Assembly: GCF_021184025.1 (NCBI RefSeq)
Contig: NZ_CP036537.1
Location: forward strand, 496,001-560,000
Reading direction: 5' to 3'
Source of the DNA: Rhodopseudomonas boonkerdii
Lineage (GTDB): Bacteria > Pseudomonadota > Alphaproteobacteria > Rhizobiales > Xanthobacteraceae
Length of the DNA: 64,000 nt
Shown here: piece after piece, positions 33,310-42,617 of the stretch
Layout of the letters: each line of letters begins with the position of its first letter
Numbering within the stretch: the stretch's first letter is position 1
The notes under the pieces: model-generated
Databases searched by the model: none
What the model was told of the DNA's origin: nothing
The model's input: the letters and a program-made list of their open reading frames with translations, nothing else
Position numbers and translations under genes: made by a program

Positions 33310-34584
33310 ATGGTATCGCAGGGGAGCGAGGAACGACTGAGGACTTCGATAGAGGCGTGGCGGGCGGATCCCGGCGCGACCTATCGGACGTGGTTCCTGT
33401 GGGAGGAGCGCTTGAAGAACTTCCGCTCCATCCGCCGCGGCATCGAGCAGGTCGTAAGGCAGATCGAGTGCGGGTCGTTCGGGAACGTCTACAAGGGTTC
33501 CTCGCTCGAGGTCGCCGTGAGGTCCGTCGCCGAGCAGCGGCAGATATTCAAGGGCGCGGATCACGCGTTCTTGTGGAAGCCGAAGCTGCGGATTCCCGAC
33601 ATATACGAAGACCCCGACAACCAGCGCGCCTTCGGCCGTTTCCTCGACGCCTGCTGCTGCTGTTCGACGGAGGAGCAGGTGCTGCACGCCGTGACGACCC
33701 TCGACGCCCGCCGCATCAAGGGACTGGGTCCCGCGGCGGCGAACCTGCTTTACTTCCTGCATCCCACGATCGCCGTGCCCTTCAATACGGCTATCGTCAG
33801 GGGGTACAACGCGGTCACCGGGTCTCGGACGAAGCTCGGGAGCTGGCCGGACTATCTTGCGATGCGTGCCGGAACGCTGCGGCTCAATGAGCGCCACCGG
33901 GACCTGCTCTCGAACGATCTCGGGGCCATCGCCGGATTCCTGTTCGACGTCGGAACGGGCCGATATCCCGCACCGCCGCTAGACGAGGCCGACGCGGTCG
34001 CGGTCTGGGAGCGCGATCTGGCCGCTGTACGCGAGAGGGCCGTCGAACTTCTGCCGACACGCGAACCGGAGAGTGACCGGTCCCACACCGATATGCAGGG
34101 CCTGTTGCGCGATATCGGCCTCGGGCTCGGATACGACGTCTGGATCGCCGCCAACGACCGTAACCGCCCGTATGGCGGAGGGCGGCTGTCCGACGGATGC
34201 GCCGGCGACTTGCGGCCATTCGACGGGTCCGCCGGCATCGACGCCGTACGGCTGATTGACGTGCTCTGGCTGGACAAGCGGGACGGCGCCATCCATGCGG
34301 CCTTCGAGGTGGAGCACTCGACCTCCATCTATTCCGGAATCGTGAGGATGCTCGACCTCGCGCTCGGCCCGTGCGGCAATCTCTTGAAGGGCATCTTCCT
34401 GGTGGCGCCGGATGCCCGCGAGAGCGAGGTCCGCGCGCAGATGGCGAGGCCCGCCTTCGCCGCGGTCGTAGGCTTGGACGTCCGCTATCTCGCCTACGGC
34501 GAACTCGAACGACATCGGGACTCGATCATCCGTTTCGGCGAGGGGCTGAAAGCGATCAGGTCGATCTCGAAGTGCTTGCCATGA
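33310..34584 (+). CDS. Restriction-endonuclease-like protein
   Basis: A 424-residue soluble protein. The first half (about 130-165) resembles a helix-hairpin-helix of DNA glycosylases: RRIKGLGPAAANLLYFLHP. The second half holds a possible PD-(D/E)xK nuclease core: VLWLDKRDGAIHAAFEVEHS near 317-336. From memory, relatives are labelled type II restriction endonuclease or hypothetical. No partner methylase is seen. It stands alone between the copper operon and the DUF411 gene and looks like a passenger. Confidence 0.55.
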   Translation: MVSQGSEERLRTSIEAWRADPGATYRTWFLWEERLKNFRSIRRGIEQVVRQIECGSFGNVYKGSSLEVAVRSVAEQRQIFKGADHAFLWKPKLRIPDIYEDPDNQRAFGRFLDACCCCSTEEQVLHAVTTLDARRIKGLGPAAANLLYFLHPTIAVPFNTAIVRGYNAVTGSRTKLGSWPDYLAMRAGTLRLNERHRDLLSNDLGAIAGFLFDVGTGRYPAPPLDEADAVAVWERDLAAVRERAVELLPTREPESDRSHTDMQGLLRDIGLGLGYDVWIAANDRNRPYGGGRLSDGCAGDLRPFDGSAGIDAVRLIDVLWLDKRDGAIHAAFEVEHSTSIYSGIVRMLDLALGPCGNLLKGIFLVAPDARESEVRAQMARPAFAAVVGLDVRYLAYGELERHRDSIIRFGEGLKAIRSISKCLP

Positions 34585-34651
34585 TTCAGACGCGGCGGGT
34601 CGGTTAGTGCCCTGCGCGATACCCACAGTCACGAAACCAGAGGAGTGTGCG

Positions 34652-35131
34652 ATGCATGAGATATTCGAATCCGTCACGCGCCGGCGCGCGCTGGCCCTGC
34701 TTGCCGCCGGCATCGCGGTGTCGCCGGGGCTGGCCCGCGCAGAGGCGCCGGCCGTCCTTGTCCACAAGGATCCGGACTGCGGCTGCTGCGGCGGCTGGGT
34801 GAAGCACATGCAGGCCGCGGGGTTTGCGGTGACTGTCGATGAGACGGCCGATCTGAGGGCGGTCCGGACGCGGCTTCGTGTGCCGCCATCGTTGGCCTCC
34901 TGCCACACCGCGGAAGTGTCCGGCTTCGTCGTCGAGGGCCACGTGCCCGCGCAGGCGATCCGACGGCTCCTCGCACAGCGCCCGGCCGTCCTGGGACTTG
35001 CGGTCCCGGGCATGCCCGCCGGATCGCCCGGTATGGAAGGTGGAACGCCGAGGGCGTACGATGTCCTGACCTTCGGAGCCGACGGCCAGAAGCCGTTCAT
35101 GCGGTTTCTGGGCACGGAAATCGCGACCTGA
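34652..35131 (+). CDS. DUF411 metal-binding protein
   Basis: A 159-residue periplasmic protein with a signal (SVTRRRALALLAAGIAVSPGLARA). The DUF411 signature DPDCGCCGGWVKHM is near residue 40; a later Cys lies in SLASCHTAEV. DUF411 proteins are commonly found in copper and silver loci (also named CopG). ATG 34652 follows GGAG by 7 bases. First gene of the Cus module. Confidence 0.82.
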   Translation: MHEIFESVTRRRALALLAAGIAVSPGLARAEAPAVLVHKDPDCGCCGGWVKHMQAAGFAVTVDETADLRAVRTRLRVPPSLASCHTAEVSGFVVEGHVPAQAIRRLLAQRPAVLGLAVPGMPAGSPGMEGGTPRAYDVLTFGADGQKPFMRFLGTEIAT

Positions 35132-35232
35132 GCCGACGCGGTTAACCAGATCGGCCGTTTCGTTGGCGCCGCTGGCGAAGACGTGAACCGACGGCCCTTC
35201 CCTGTAGCCGCCGCCCATGTGATGGTCCTGCC

Positions 35233-35589
35233 ATGGATATTCGACGTACCATCGGTCGTCTGCTCGCGGTCTTCGTGATCGCAGGGCTCGCGTTCGCGCC
35301 GATGGTGACGCCGGCGACCGCAAAAGGCGCGGCCTCCGCCGTGACGGTCGACATGTCCGCGATGTCGGCAGACATGCCGTGTTGTCCCGACGAGCAGAAG
35401 AGCGACGGCTGCAAGGATTGTCCGTTGCTCGCCTTGTGCATGCTGACGGTCGCACAGGCGGATCTGTCGGCGGCGAACGGCATCCGGATATCCTTCCAGG
35501 TCGGCCGTCTCTCGTTCGCGTTCGACGACCTTGCGGCCGACGGCCTCGTCGGCGACCCTCCGGACCATCCTCCTCGAACCTCGACCTGA
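35233..35589 (+). CDS. Small secreted Cys-rich protein before Cus module
   Basis: A 118-residue protein: signal peptide (about 1-30), then a compact Cys cluster MPCCPDEQKSDGCKDCPLLA at about 48-67, then a helical tail. No known family is certain. Its place just before the FixH/CusCBA genes and its Cys-x-x-Cys-like cluster suggest metal binding. Similar short Cys proteins precede the copper and Czc modules. Confidence 0.6.
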   Translation: MDIRRTIGRLLAVFVIAGLAFAPMVTPATAKGAASAVTVDMSAMSADMPCCPDEQKSDGCKDCPLLALCMLTVAQADLSAANGIRISFQVGRLSFAFDDLAADGLVGDPPDHPPRTST

Positions 35590-35689
35590 TCGGCGTCAAA
35601 ACGCCGTCTGCTGCCGTTCCGGCCCAAGGCCGTGCGGTTGAACATGCATGCCGCTATCCGCGGTACATCAGGACATCGAGGATCTCATC

Positions 35690-36094
35690 ATGAAGAGCTG
35701 CAAATCCACGCGCGCCCTCCGGGCCGCGGCGGTCTGCCTTGGCTTGGCCGTCGGAGCCACGACAGCACGCGCCGACGTCAAGGACTACGAATTCCAACTC
35801 GTCGACAAGACCGTCAAGAAGGGCGAAGCGGTCATCGCCGTCCGCCTCGTCCACAAGCCGGACGGCAAACCGGTCCCGGACGCCGTCATCTTCGCCAAGC
35901 GGCTGGACATGGCTCCGGACGGCATGGAGTCGATGAAGACCACCATAGATGCGATGCCTAGCACAGAGCCGGGAGTCTACAAGTTCAAGGCCGCCGTGAC
36001 GATGGAAGGCGGCTGGCAGTTGTCGCTTGGCGCCAAGGTCCAGGGCGAGACGGGAACGGTCGAGAACAAGCTCGTCCTGAAGGCGACGCCGTGA
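35690..36094 (+). CDS. FixH/YtkA-like periplasmic protein
   Basis: A 134-residue protein with signal peptide (1-28) and a beta-sandwich domain of the FixH/YtkA type: YEFQLVDKTVKKGEAVIAVR, KPVPDAVI and GVYKFKAAVTMEGGWQLSL. Such proteins stand before CusCBA systems in many alphaproteobacteria; their role is unclear. The stop overlaps the next start (GTGA). Confidence 0.7.
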   Translation: MKSCKSTRALRAAAVCLGLAVGATTARADVKDYEFQLVDKTVKKGEAVIAVRLVHKPDGKPVPDAVIFAKRLDMAPDGMESMKTTIDAMPSTEPGVYKFKAAVTMEGGWQLSLGAKVQGETGTVENKLVLKATP

Positions 36095-37335
36095 CAGCGG
36101 CGGCCTCCATCGCGCGTTTTGCGATTGTAGGAGCGACCACAGCATTGCTGTGGTCGTATCCCGCCGCCGCTGCCGAGCGGAACGAGCTCGGTGCCACGGT
36201 GGAAAGCGTCGTCGCTTTCGCCCGGCGTCTCAATCCGACGGTTGCCGCCGCGTCGCTCGATTTCGACGCGGCGGTGCACAGGATCGGAACGATGGGCGTC
36301 GTAGCCGATCCGACGCTCATCCTCGAAGCATGGGACGTCAACCGGCAGGGCGTCGGTCAGCGCCGCGTCGGTTTCGATCAGGAGATCAAGCTTTGGGGAA
36401 AATACGGCCTGGAACGCGACATCGCGCGTTCGGACGCGGATGCCGCGAAATTCCAGGGGCGCGCGACCGTGATCGAATTGGTCGCGCAGGTCGTGGCCGC
36501 GCACGGCGAATACAACGCCGCCTATGAAGCCATCGGCATCGCGACCGACATCAGGCGACGCTACGACGAGATCCTCGGCCTGCTGCGCTCCCGCTACGGC
36601 ACGACATCGGTTGACCGGCAGGACGTCATCAAGGCCGAGATCGAGGCCGCCTCCGCCGAGGGTGATCTCGTCCGGCGGCAGGGCGAACTGAAATCCGCCG
36701 CGGCGCGGCTGAACGCGTTGATCGGCCGACCGTCCCTGGCGCCTCTGGCGGCACCGACGGGCTTCCGGATGCTCAAGGTGGTCGGCCTTGCCCAGGTTCA
36801 GACGCTCGGGCGGTCGGCGAACCCGATGTTGGCGCTCGCAGGGGCCCAGAGCAGTGCGGCGGCCCAAGCCAAATCGCTGACCGATCTGAACTACTATCCC
36901 GACGTCAACGTCGGTGCGAAGTACGTGCAACGACCGGCAGCGGAGTCGACTGGCGAGTTCACGCTGGGGGTCAAGCTACCGCTGCACTACGACGTGAAGG
37001 ACGCCGAACAGCGCGCGGCCGGCGCACGCCTCTCTGCCGCTCAGGCTCGAAACGAGGCGCTTCGGCTGCGGATCGACGGACAGATCGCGGACGCCTGGTT
37101 CGGCGTCGATGCTTTGCGCAAGGTCGTCCAGATCTACGCGTCCCGCCAACTGCCGCCCGCGCGCTCCTCGGTGGAGAACGCCCGCAACGGCTTCCAGGCC
37201 GGCTCCTCGGATCTCTCGCTGCTCTTCGACTCGGAGCGCCGTTTCCGGGCCGTCCAGCTCGACCTGCTCAAGCTCAAGGTCGAATTGCAATCGAAGTATG
37301 CCGAGCTCGAGCGGCTCGCGGGAGGTTCGCTATGA
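36091..37335 (+). CDS. cusC: CusC-like outer-membrane efflux protein
   Basis: A 414-residue TolC/CusC-type protein with signal peptide ending AAAA. Two helical-hairpin repeats are seen; the second half has EFTLGVKLPLHYDVKDAEQR. It starts with GTG 36091 overlapping the FixH-like stop. Overlaps cusB by ATGA. Forms the outer-membrane channel for the CusBA pump. Confidence 0.82.
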   Translation: MTAAASIARFAIVGATTALLWSYPAAAAERNELGATVESVVAFARRLNPTVAAASLDFDAAVHRIGTMGVVADPTLILEAWDVNRQGVGQRRVGFDQEIKLWGKYGLERDIARSDADAAKFQGRATVIELVAQVVAAHGEYNAAYEAIGIATDIRRRYDEILGLLRSRYGTTSVDRQDVIKAEIEAASAEGDLVRRQGELKSAAARLNALIGRPSLAPLAAPTGFRMLKVVGLAQVQTLGRSANPMLALAGAQSSAAAQAKSLTDLNYYPDVNVGAKYVQRPAAESTGEFTLGVKLPLHYDVKDAEQRAAGARLSAAQARNEALRLRIDGQIADAWFGVDALRKVVQIYASRQLPPARSSVENARNGFQAGSSDLSLLFDSERRFRAVQLDLLKLKVELQSKYAELERLAGGSL

Positions 37336-38762
37336 AGCGTTCGTCGACCTTGATCCTGATCGCTGCCGTGGCGACGACCGCCGGCGGCGCCGGCTTGGCG
37401 TTCGGTAGGTTGAACCATCCGCTGCCGGCCTGGCTGTCGGCCGTGCTGCCTGCGGCCGCCGACATGAGCCCCGCTCGCCCATCGCCGACCGGACCGGTCG
37501 TGTACTACCGCGACCCGGACGGGAAACCGAAATACTCGCCGGCGCCGGCGAAGACCGCTTCGGGCAAGGAATACTTACCCGTACGCAGCAGCGAGGACCT
37601 GAGCTTCGAGGAGGCGCCGCAGCCCGTGGCCGAGAAGGGTGCCGAGCCCAGACGCATCAAGTTCTACCGCAATCCTATGGGGCTTCCGGATACCTCGCCG
37701 GTCCCGAAGAAGGACTCGATGGGGATGGACTACCTGCCGGTCTACGACGGCGAGCAGGACGACGACGCCTCGGTGAAGGTCAGCGCGGGCAAGCTTCAGA
37801 AGGCGGGCGTGCGGACGGAAACGGCGGAGCTCCGCACGCTCAACACGATGGTCAGGGCGCCGGGGACGCTGCAGCAGGACGAGCGGCGCGTGTCGGTCGT
37901 GTCGCTCCGCTTCGAAGGATTCATCGACACCGTCGCGGACGTCACCACCGGCTCGCATGTCCGCAAGGGGCAGCCCCTGATGCGGATCTACGGGCCGAAC
38001 CTGTCGAGCGCCGCCGCCGAATATCTGTCGGCGCTGAACGCCCGGAGCGACGTCGGCATCGGCGGCCAGGCACTGAAGGGCGCGCGCCGCCGTCTCGAGA
38101 ATCTCGGTGCTCCGGACGGCTTCATAGCGGACATCGAACGCACCCGGGAGGTGCCGGTCTATCTGGACTGGCCCGCGCCTCAGGACGGCGAGATCGTGGA
38201 CCGGACCGCCGTCAACGGCATGCGGGCCGCACCCGGCGACATCCTGTTCCGGATCGTCGACCGCGGTGTGGTGTGGGTGATGGTCGACGTCTCGGAGCGG
38301 GATCTGGCACTGCTGGAGGTTGGTCAGAAGGCCGTCGTGCGGCCCCGGGCCTATCCCGACCGGCGCTTCGCCGGAAAGGTGACGGTGATCTATCCGAACC
38401 TGAGACCCGAGACGCGCACCGCGCGGGTCAGGATCGAACTTCCCAATCCGGACGAGGTGCTGCGGCCGGACATGTACGCCGACGTGGAGATCGCCACTGG
38501 GACGGAAGCGCCCGTCGTGACCGTGTCGAGCAGCGCCGTCATCGACAGCGGCGAGCGCCAATTGGTGCTGCTGGACAAGGGGGAAGGCCGGTTCGAACCG
38601 CGCGCAGTCAGGCTCGGACGCCGCGGAGAAGGCCGGGTGGAGATTAAGGAGGGGCTTGCCGAACACGACAAGGTCGTCGTTTCCGCGAACTTCCTGATCG
38701 ACGCCGAAAGCAACCTGAAGGCCGCACTCTCAGGCCTCGATACGGGAGAGAAAACGCAATGA
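37332..38762 (+). CDS. cusB: CusB-like RND periplasmic adaptor with two metal-binding repeats
   Basis: A 476-residue membrane-fusion protein. After an N-terminal anchor there are two heavy-metal-binding repeats, YYRDPDGKPKYSPAP...YLPV and FYRNPMGLPDTSPVP...MGMDYLPVY (about 57-88 and 110-139). The adaptor core follows (GFIDTVADVTTGSHVRKGQPL, VWVMVDVSERDLALLEVGQ). CusB passes Cu(I)/Ag(I) to CusA. Two repeats are more than in E. coli CusB. Overlaps cusA by ATGA. Confidence 0.87.
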   Translation: MKRSSTLILIAAVATTAGGAGLAFGRLNHPLPAWLSAVLPAAADMSPARPSPTGPVVYYRDPDGKPKYSPAPAKTASGKEYLPVRSSEDLSFEEAPQPVAEKGAEPRRIKFYRNPMGLPDTSPVPKKDSMGMDYLPVYDGEQDDDASVKVSAGKLQKAGVRTETAELRTLNTMVRAPGTLQQDERRVSVVSLRFEGFIDTVADVTTGSHVRKGQPLMRIYGPNLSSAAAEYLSALNARSDVGIGGQALKGARRRLENLGAPDGFIADIERTREVPVYLDWPAPQDGEIVDRTAVNGMRAAPGDILFRIVDRGVVWVMVDVSERDLALLEVGQKAVVRPRAYPDRRFAGKVTVIYPNLRPETRTARVRIELPNPDEVLRPDMYADVEIATGTEAPVVTVSSSAVIDSGERQLVLLDKGEGRFEPRAVRLGRRGEGRVEIKEGLAEHDKVVVSANFLIDAESNLKAALSGLDTGEKTQ

Positions 38763-41700
38763 TCGCGCGTCTCATCGACTGGTCGGCCCGCAACCTGATG
38801 CTGATCCTGATCGGAACGGTCTTCGTCGTCGCGGGCGGTCTATACGCCTTGAAGCACTCGGCCTTGGACGCGATACCGGACCTCTCCGACACCCAGGTGA
38901 TCGTCTATACCGAGTACAAGGGGCAGGCGCCCCAGGTCATCGAGGACCAGGTGACCTATCCCCTGACGACGGCCATGCTGACGGTGCCGAAATCGAAGGT
39001 CGTCCGCGGCTTCTCCTTCTTCGGCGTGTCGTTCGTCTACATCATCTTCGAGGACGGTACCGATATCTACTGGGCACGCTCGCGCGTGCTCGAATATCTC
39101 AACGCCGCGGCGCGCAGGCTTCCGGCCGGCGTCACGCCGACATTGGGGCCCGACGCCACCGGCGTCGGTTGGGTCTATCAATACGCACTACAGTCGAAGG
39201 ACAGGTCTCTGGCGGACCTACGGTCCATCCAGGACTGGACCATCCGTTACGGCGTCTCCAAGGCCGAGGGCGTCGCCGAAGTCGCAAGCGTCGGCGGCTT
39301 CGTCAAGCAGTACAACATCGTGGTCGATCCGAACCGGCTGAGGTCGCTCGACATCCCGCTCGCCAAGGTGCGGGACGCGGTCCGCGGCAGCAACATGGAC
39401 GTGGGAGGCCGCACCGTCGAACTGTCGGAATTCGAGTTCATCGTGCGGGGCAGAGGCTACGTCAAAAGCCTGTCCGACCTATCGAACATCGTGCTCAAGG
39501 TCGACAAAGGGACCCCGGTGCTGCTGAAGGACGTCGCGCGGATCGAGATCGGGCCCGACGAGCGTCGCGGCATAACCGAGCTCAACGGTGAGGGCGAGGT
39601 CGCCAGCGGCATCGCGCTGCAGCGCTTCGGCCAAAACGCGCTCGACGTCATCGACAATGTGAAGTCGCGGTTGGCCGAGATGGCGTCGGCACTGCCGAAG
39701 GGCGTCGAGATCATACCGGTCTACGACCGCTCCGATCTGATCCACAACGCGATCGGGACCCTGAAGCGGACGCTGACCGAAGAGAGCGTCGTGGTCGCTA
39801 TCGTCTGCATCGTGTTCCTGCTGCACGTGCGCAGCGCGCTCGTCGCCATCGTCATGCTGCCGGTCGGGATCCTGATGGCGTTCGGCGCCATGAAGCTCCT
39901 CGGCATCGGATCCAACATCATGAGCCTGGGCGGCATCGCGATCGCGATCGGCGCCATGATCGACGGCGCCATCGTCATGATCGAGAACGCCCATAAACAC
40001 CTGGAACGGGCCCCGTCCGACAAGCCCCGGTTGGAGGTGCTGATCGAAGCCGCGAGCGAGGTCGGCCCGGCGCTGTTCTTCAGCCTGCTGATCATCACGG
40101 TGTCGTTCCTGCCTATCTTCACCATGGAGTCGCAGGAAGGCCGGCTGTTCAGCCCGCTGGCGTTCACGAAGACGTTCTCGATGGCGGCTGCCGCCCTCCT
40201 GTCCATCACCCTGGTGCCGGCGCTGATGGTGCTGTTCGTGCGCGGCAGGATCGTTCCTGAGAACAGGAATCCTATCAACCGCTTCCTGATCTGGAGCTAC
40301 CGGCCACTGATCCGCGGCGTGCTGAAGGCCAAGATCCTGACGATCGTCCTCGCGGTCGTTGCCCTGGCGGTCAGCGTGTGGCCCGCGCGTCAGCTCGGGA
40401 CGGAGTTCATGCCGAGCCTGAACGAAGGCACGTTGATGTACATGCCGACCACGTTGCCGGGCCTGTCGGTGACCAAGGCGGCGGAGATTCTGCAGACCCA
40501 GAACAGGATTATCAAGACGTTCCCCGAGGTGGCTTCGGTCTACGGCAAGGCCGGCCGCGCCGAGACCGCCACCGATCCCGCGCCGACCGAGATGTTCGAG
40601 ACGATCGTCAATCTCAAGCCGAAGGAGCAGTGGCGGCCGGGAATGACGGTCGACGGCCTGATCGCCGATCTGGACAAGGCGCTGCAGTTTCCCGGCGTGT
40701 CCAATGCCTGGACCATGCCCATCAAGGCCCGCACCGACATGCTTGCGACCGGCATACGCACCCCGATAGGTATCAAGGTGCTGGGCACCGATCTGGTCGA
40801 GATGGAGAAGCTCGCGCGGCAGATCGAAACGGTCGTGAAGGCGGTCCCCGGAACGTCGAGCGCGTATGCCGAGCGCGTCATCGGCGGGTACTATCTCGAC
40901 GTCGTTCCGGACCGGCAGGCGCTTGCGCGGTACGGCCTGATGATCAGCGATGTGCAGGATACGGTATCGTCCGCCCTGGGTGGCGAAACGATCACGACGA
41001 CCGTGGAAGGTCGCGAGCGCTACGGCGTCAATCTGCGGTATCCGCGCGACCTGCGCAGCGATCCGCAGTCGATCGCCCGGGACGTCCTGGTCGGGCTTCC
41101 GGGCGGCGGCACCGTGCCCTTGGGCGAGGTCGCGGCCATCAAGCTGACGCGGGGCCCGACGTCGATCCGGACCGAGAACGGGCAGCTCGCGGTCTACATC
41201 TTCGTCGACATCCGGGACCGCGATCTCGGCGGCTACGTCGCCGACGCCAAGGCGGCCGTGGCCGCCAGCGTCCAGTTTCCGCCTGGAAACTACGTGGTCT
41301 GGAGCGGCCAGTTCGAATATCTGGAGCGCGCGACGGCACGGCTCAAGATCGTCGTGCCCGTCACGCTGCTGATCATCTTCCTGCTGCTCTACCTGAACTT
41401 CCGACGCTTGACCGAGACGTTGATCGTGATGCTGTCGCTTCCGTTCGCGCTCGTCGGCGGGCTGTGGCTGATGTGGTGGCTCGGCTTCAACTTCTCCGTC
41501 GCCGTCGCCGTCGGCTTCATCGCGCTGGCCGGCGTCGCGGCCGAGACCGGCGTCATCATGCTGATCTATCTCGATCACGCGATGAAGGAGATCCAGGCGG
41601 CGCGGGCCGTCGAAGGCAAGCCGTTCACGCGTTCCGACCTGAACGCGGCGATCATGCTGGGCGCTGTCGAGCGGGTCCGCCCGAAGATGATGACCGTCGT

Positions 41701-41956
41701 GGCCATCATGGCCGGCCTGATCCCGATCCTGTGGAGTACAGGGACGGGATCGGAAGTCATGCAGCGCATCGCGGTGCCGATGATCGGCGGCATGATCTCG
41801 TCGACCATCCTGACGCTCATCGTGATTCCGGCCGTCTACGCCCTCATCAAGGGCTTCGGGCTGCCCCGAGGCCCGGAGGCCGAGGTGCCTGAAGCAAAGG
41901 CCGACGGTGCCGCCGGGCTGATGGATCGGTCCGACCGACCACAGGCGGCCGAATGA
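38759..41956 (+). CDS. cusA: CusA-like Cu(I)/Ag(I) RND pump
   Basis: A 1065-residue RND protein with 12 membrane helices and two large periplasmic loops. The helix-4 motif AIGAMIDGAIVMIENAHK is the HME-RND signature of monovalent-metal (Cu/Ag) pumps. The periplasmic AWTMPIKARTDMLATGI region holds one of the Met residues used by CusA for Cu(I). The C-terminal end is PVYALIKGF-like with a charged tail. Last gene of the fixH-cusCBA operon. Confidence 0.92.
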   Translation: MIARLIDWSARNLMLILIGTVFVVAGGLYALKHSALDAIPDLSDTQVIVYTEYKGQAPQVIEDQVTYPLTTAMLTVPKSKVVRGFSFFGVSFVYIIFEDGTDIYWARSRVLEYLNAAARRLPAGVTPTLGPDATGVGWVYQYALQSKDRSLADLRSIQDWTIRYGVSKAEGVAEVASVGGFVKQYNIVVDPNRLRSLDIPLAKVRDAVRGSNMDVGGRTVELSEFEFIVRGRGYVKSLSDLSNIVLKVDKGTPVLLKDVARIEIGPDERRGITELNGEGEVASGIALQRFGQNALDVIDNVKSRLAEMASALPKGVEIIPVYDRSDLIHNAIGTLKRTLTEESVVVAIVCIVFLLHVRSALVAIVMLPVGILMAFGAMKLLGIGSNIMSLGGIAIAIGAMIDGAIVMIENAHKHLERAPSDKPRLEVLIEAASEVGPALFFSLLIITVSFLPIFTMESQEGRLFSPLAFTKTFSMAAAALLSITLVPALMVLFVRGRIVPENRNPINRFLIWSYRPLIRGVLKAKILTIVLAVVALAVSVWPARQLGTEFMPSLNEGTLMYMPTTLPGLSVTKAAEILQTQNRIIKTFPEVASVYGKAGRAETATDPAPTEMFETIVNLKPKEQWRPGMTVDGLIADLDKALQFPGVSNAWTMPIKARTDMLATGIRTPIGIKVLGTDLVEMEKLARQIETVVKAVPGTSSAYAERVIGGYYLDVVPDRQALARYGLMISDVQDTVSSALGGETITTTVEGRERYGVNLRYPRDLRSDPQSIARDVLVGLPGGGTVPLGEVAAIKLTRGPTSIRTENGQLAVYIFVDIRDRDLGGYVADAKAAVAASVQFPPGNYVVWSGQFEYLERATARLKIVVPVTLLIIFLLLYLNFRRLTETLIVMLSLPFALVGGLWLMWWLGFNFSVAVAVGFIALAGVAAETGVIMLIYLDHAMKEIQAARAVEGKPFTRSDLNAAIMLGAVERVRPKMMTVVAIMAGLIPILWSTGTGSEVMQRIAVPMIGGMISSTILTLIVIPAVYALIKGFGLPRGPEAEVPEAKADGAAGLMDRSDRPQAAE

Positions 41957-42013
41957 GGCCCTGCGGGCTCACCGTACATCTTCGTCGGATTCCGGCTTTT
42001 TTCTCGGTCGCCT

Positions 42014-42039
42014 GTAACCGGTATTCTCGGTTTTGCGAA
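42014..42039 (+). promoter_or_regulatory. ECF (SigF-type) promoter upstream of sigma gene
   Basis: GTAACC (42014-42019), 16 bases, CGAA (42036-42039), then CTCAT. Caulobacter SigF, an ECF factor with an NrsF anti-sigma, uses GTAACC and CGAA elements. The same layout with CGTACTCAT is found before the small gene at 43363. It implies autoregulation of the sigma factor. Confidence 0.75.
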
Positions 42040-42059
42040 CTCATGGGAATGGACCCGTC

Positions 42060-42617
42060 ATGATCTCCCCTGAGACCGAGCTTAGAAAGCTCATGCTTGC
42101 GAGCCTGGACGGCAACGCGGTCGCGCATCGCGCGCTGCTTAGCCGCCTGAGCGGGCATCTGCGCGCGTATTACAGAAGCAAGCTCGCCCGGGCCGGACGG
42201 TCGGTCGGCGACGCGGAGGATCTCGTCCAGGAGGCGGTGCTGGCGATCCACCTCAAGCGGCACACCTATGATCCGACCGAGCCGTTGACACCGTGGGTGC
42301 ATGCGATCGCGCGGTTCAAGCTGATCGACTTCCTGCGCCGGACGCGGAGGTCCACGACCGACCTGCCCATCGACGCGGCGGAGGATGTGACCGCGGGAGA
42401 CGACCGGTCGGGCGCCGAAAGCAGCCTCGACTTGGCGCGTCTGATGGAACTGCTGCCGGAGAAAATGCGATGTTCCATCGTCGCGGTGAAGCTCGACGGC
42501 AGGAGCGTCGCGGAGGCCGCCGCGCGATGCGGCGTTTCCGAGTCTTCCGTGAAGATCAACATCCACCGCGGCCTGAAGAGATTGGCCGCTTCGATTGCGA
42601 AGGAGTCGCGCGCATGA
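42060..42617 (+). CDS. sigF: ECF RNA polymerase sigma factor (SigF-like)
   Basis: A 185-residue ECF sigma factor. Region 2: DAEDLVQEAVLAIHLKRHTY, then PWVHAIARFKLIDFLRR. Region 4: LDGRSVAEAAARCGVSESSVKINIHRGLKRL. ATG 42060 lies just after the SigF-type promoter. The stop overlaps the anti-sigma gene (ATGA). Caulobacter SigF responds to chromate and cadmium; a metal-stress role fits the surroundings. Confidence 0.85.
   Translation: MISPETELRKLMLASLDGNAVAHRALLSRLSGHLRAYYRSKLARAGRSVGDAEDLVQEAVLAIHLKRHTYDPTEPLTPWVHAIARFKLIDFLRRTRRSTTDLPIDAAEDVTAGDDRSGAESSLDLARLMELLPEKMRCSIVAVKLDGRSVAEAAARCGVSESSVKINIHRGLKRLAASIAKESRA

Noticed and set aside
39479..41578. 699-codon frame opposite cusA
   Set aside because: Antisense shadow in GC-rich coding DNA, rich in Arg, Asp and His without motifs.
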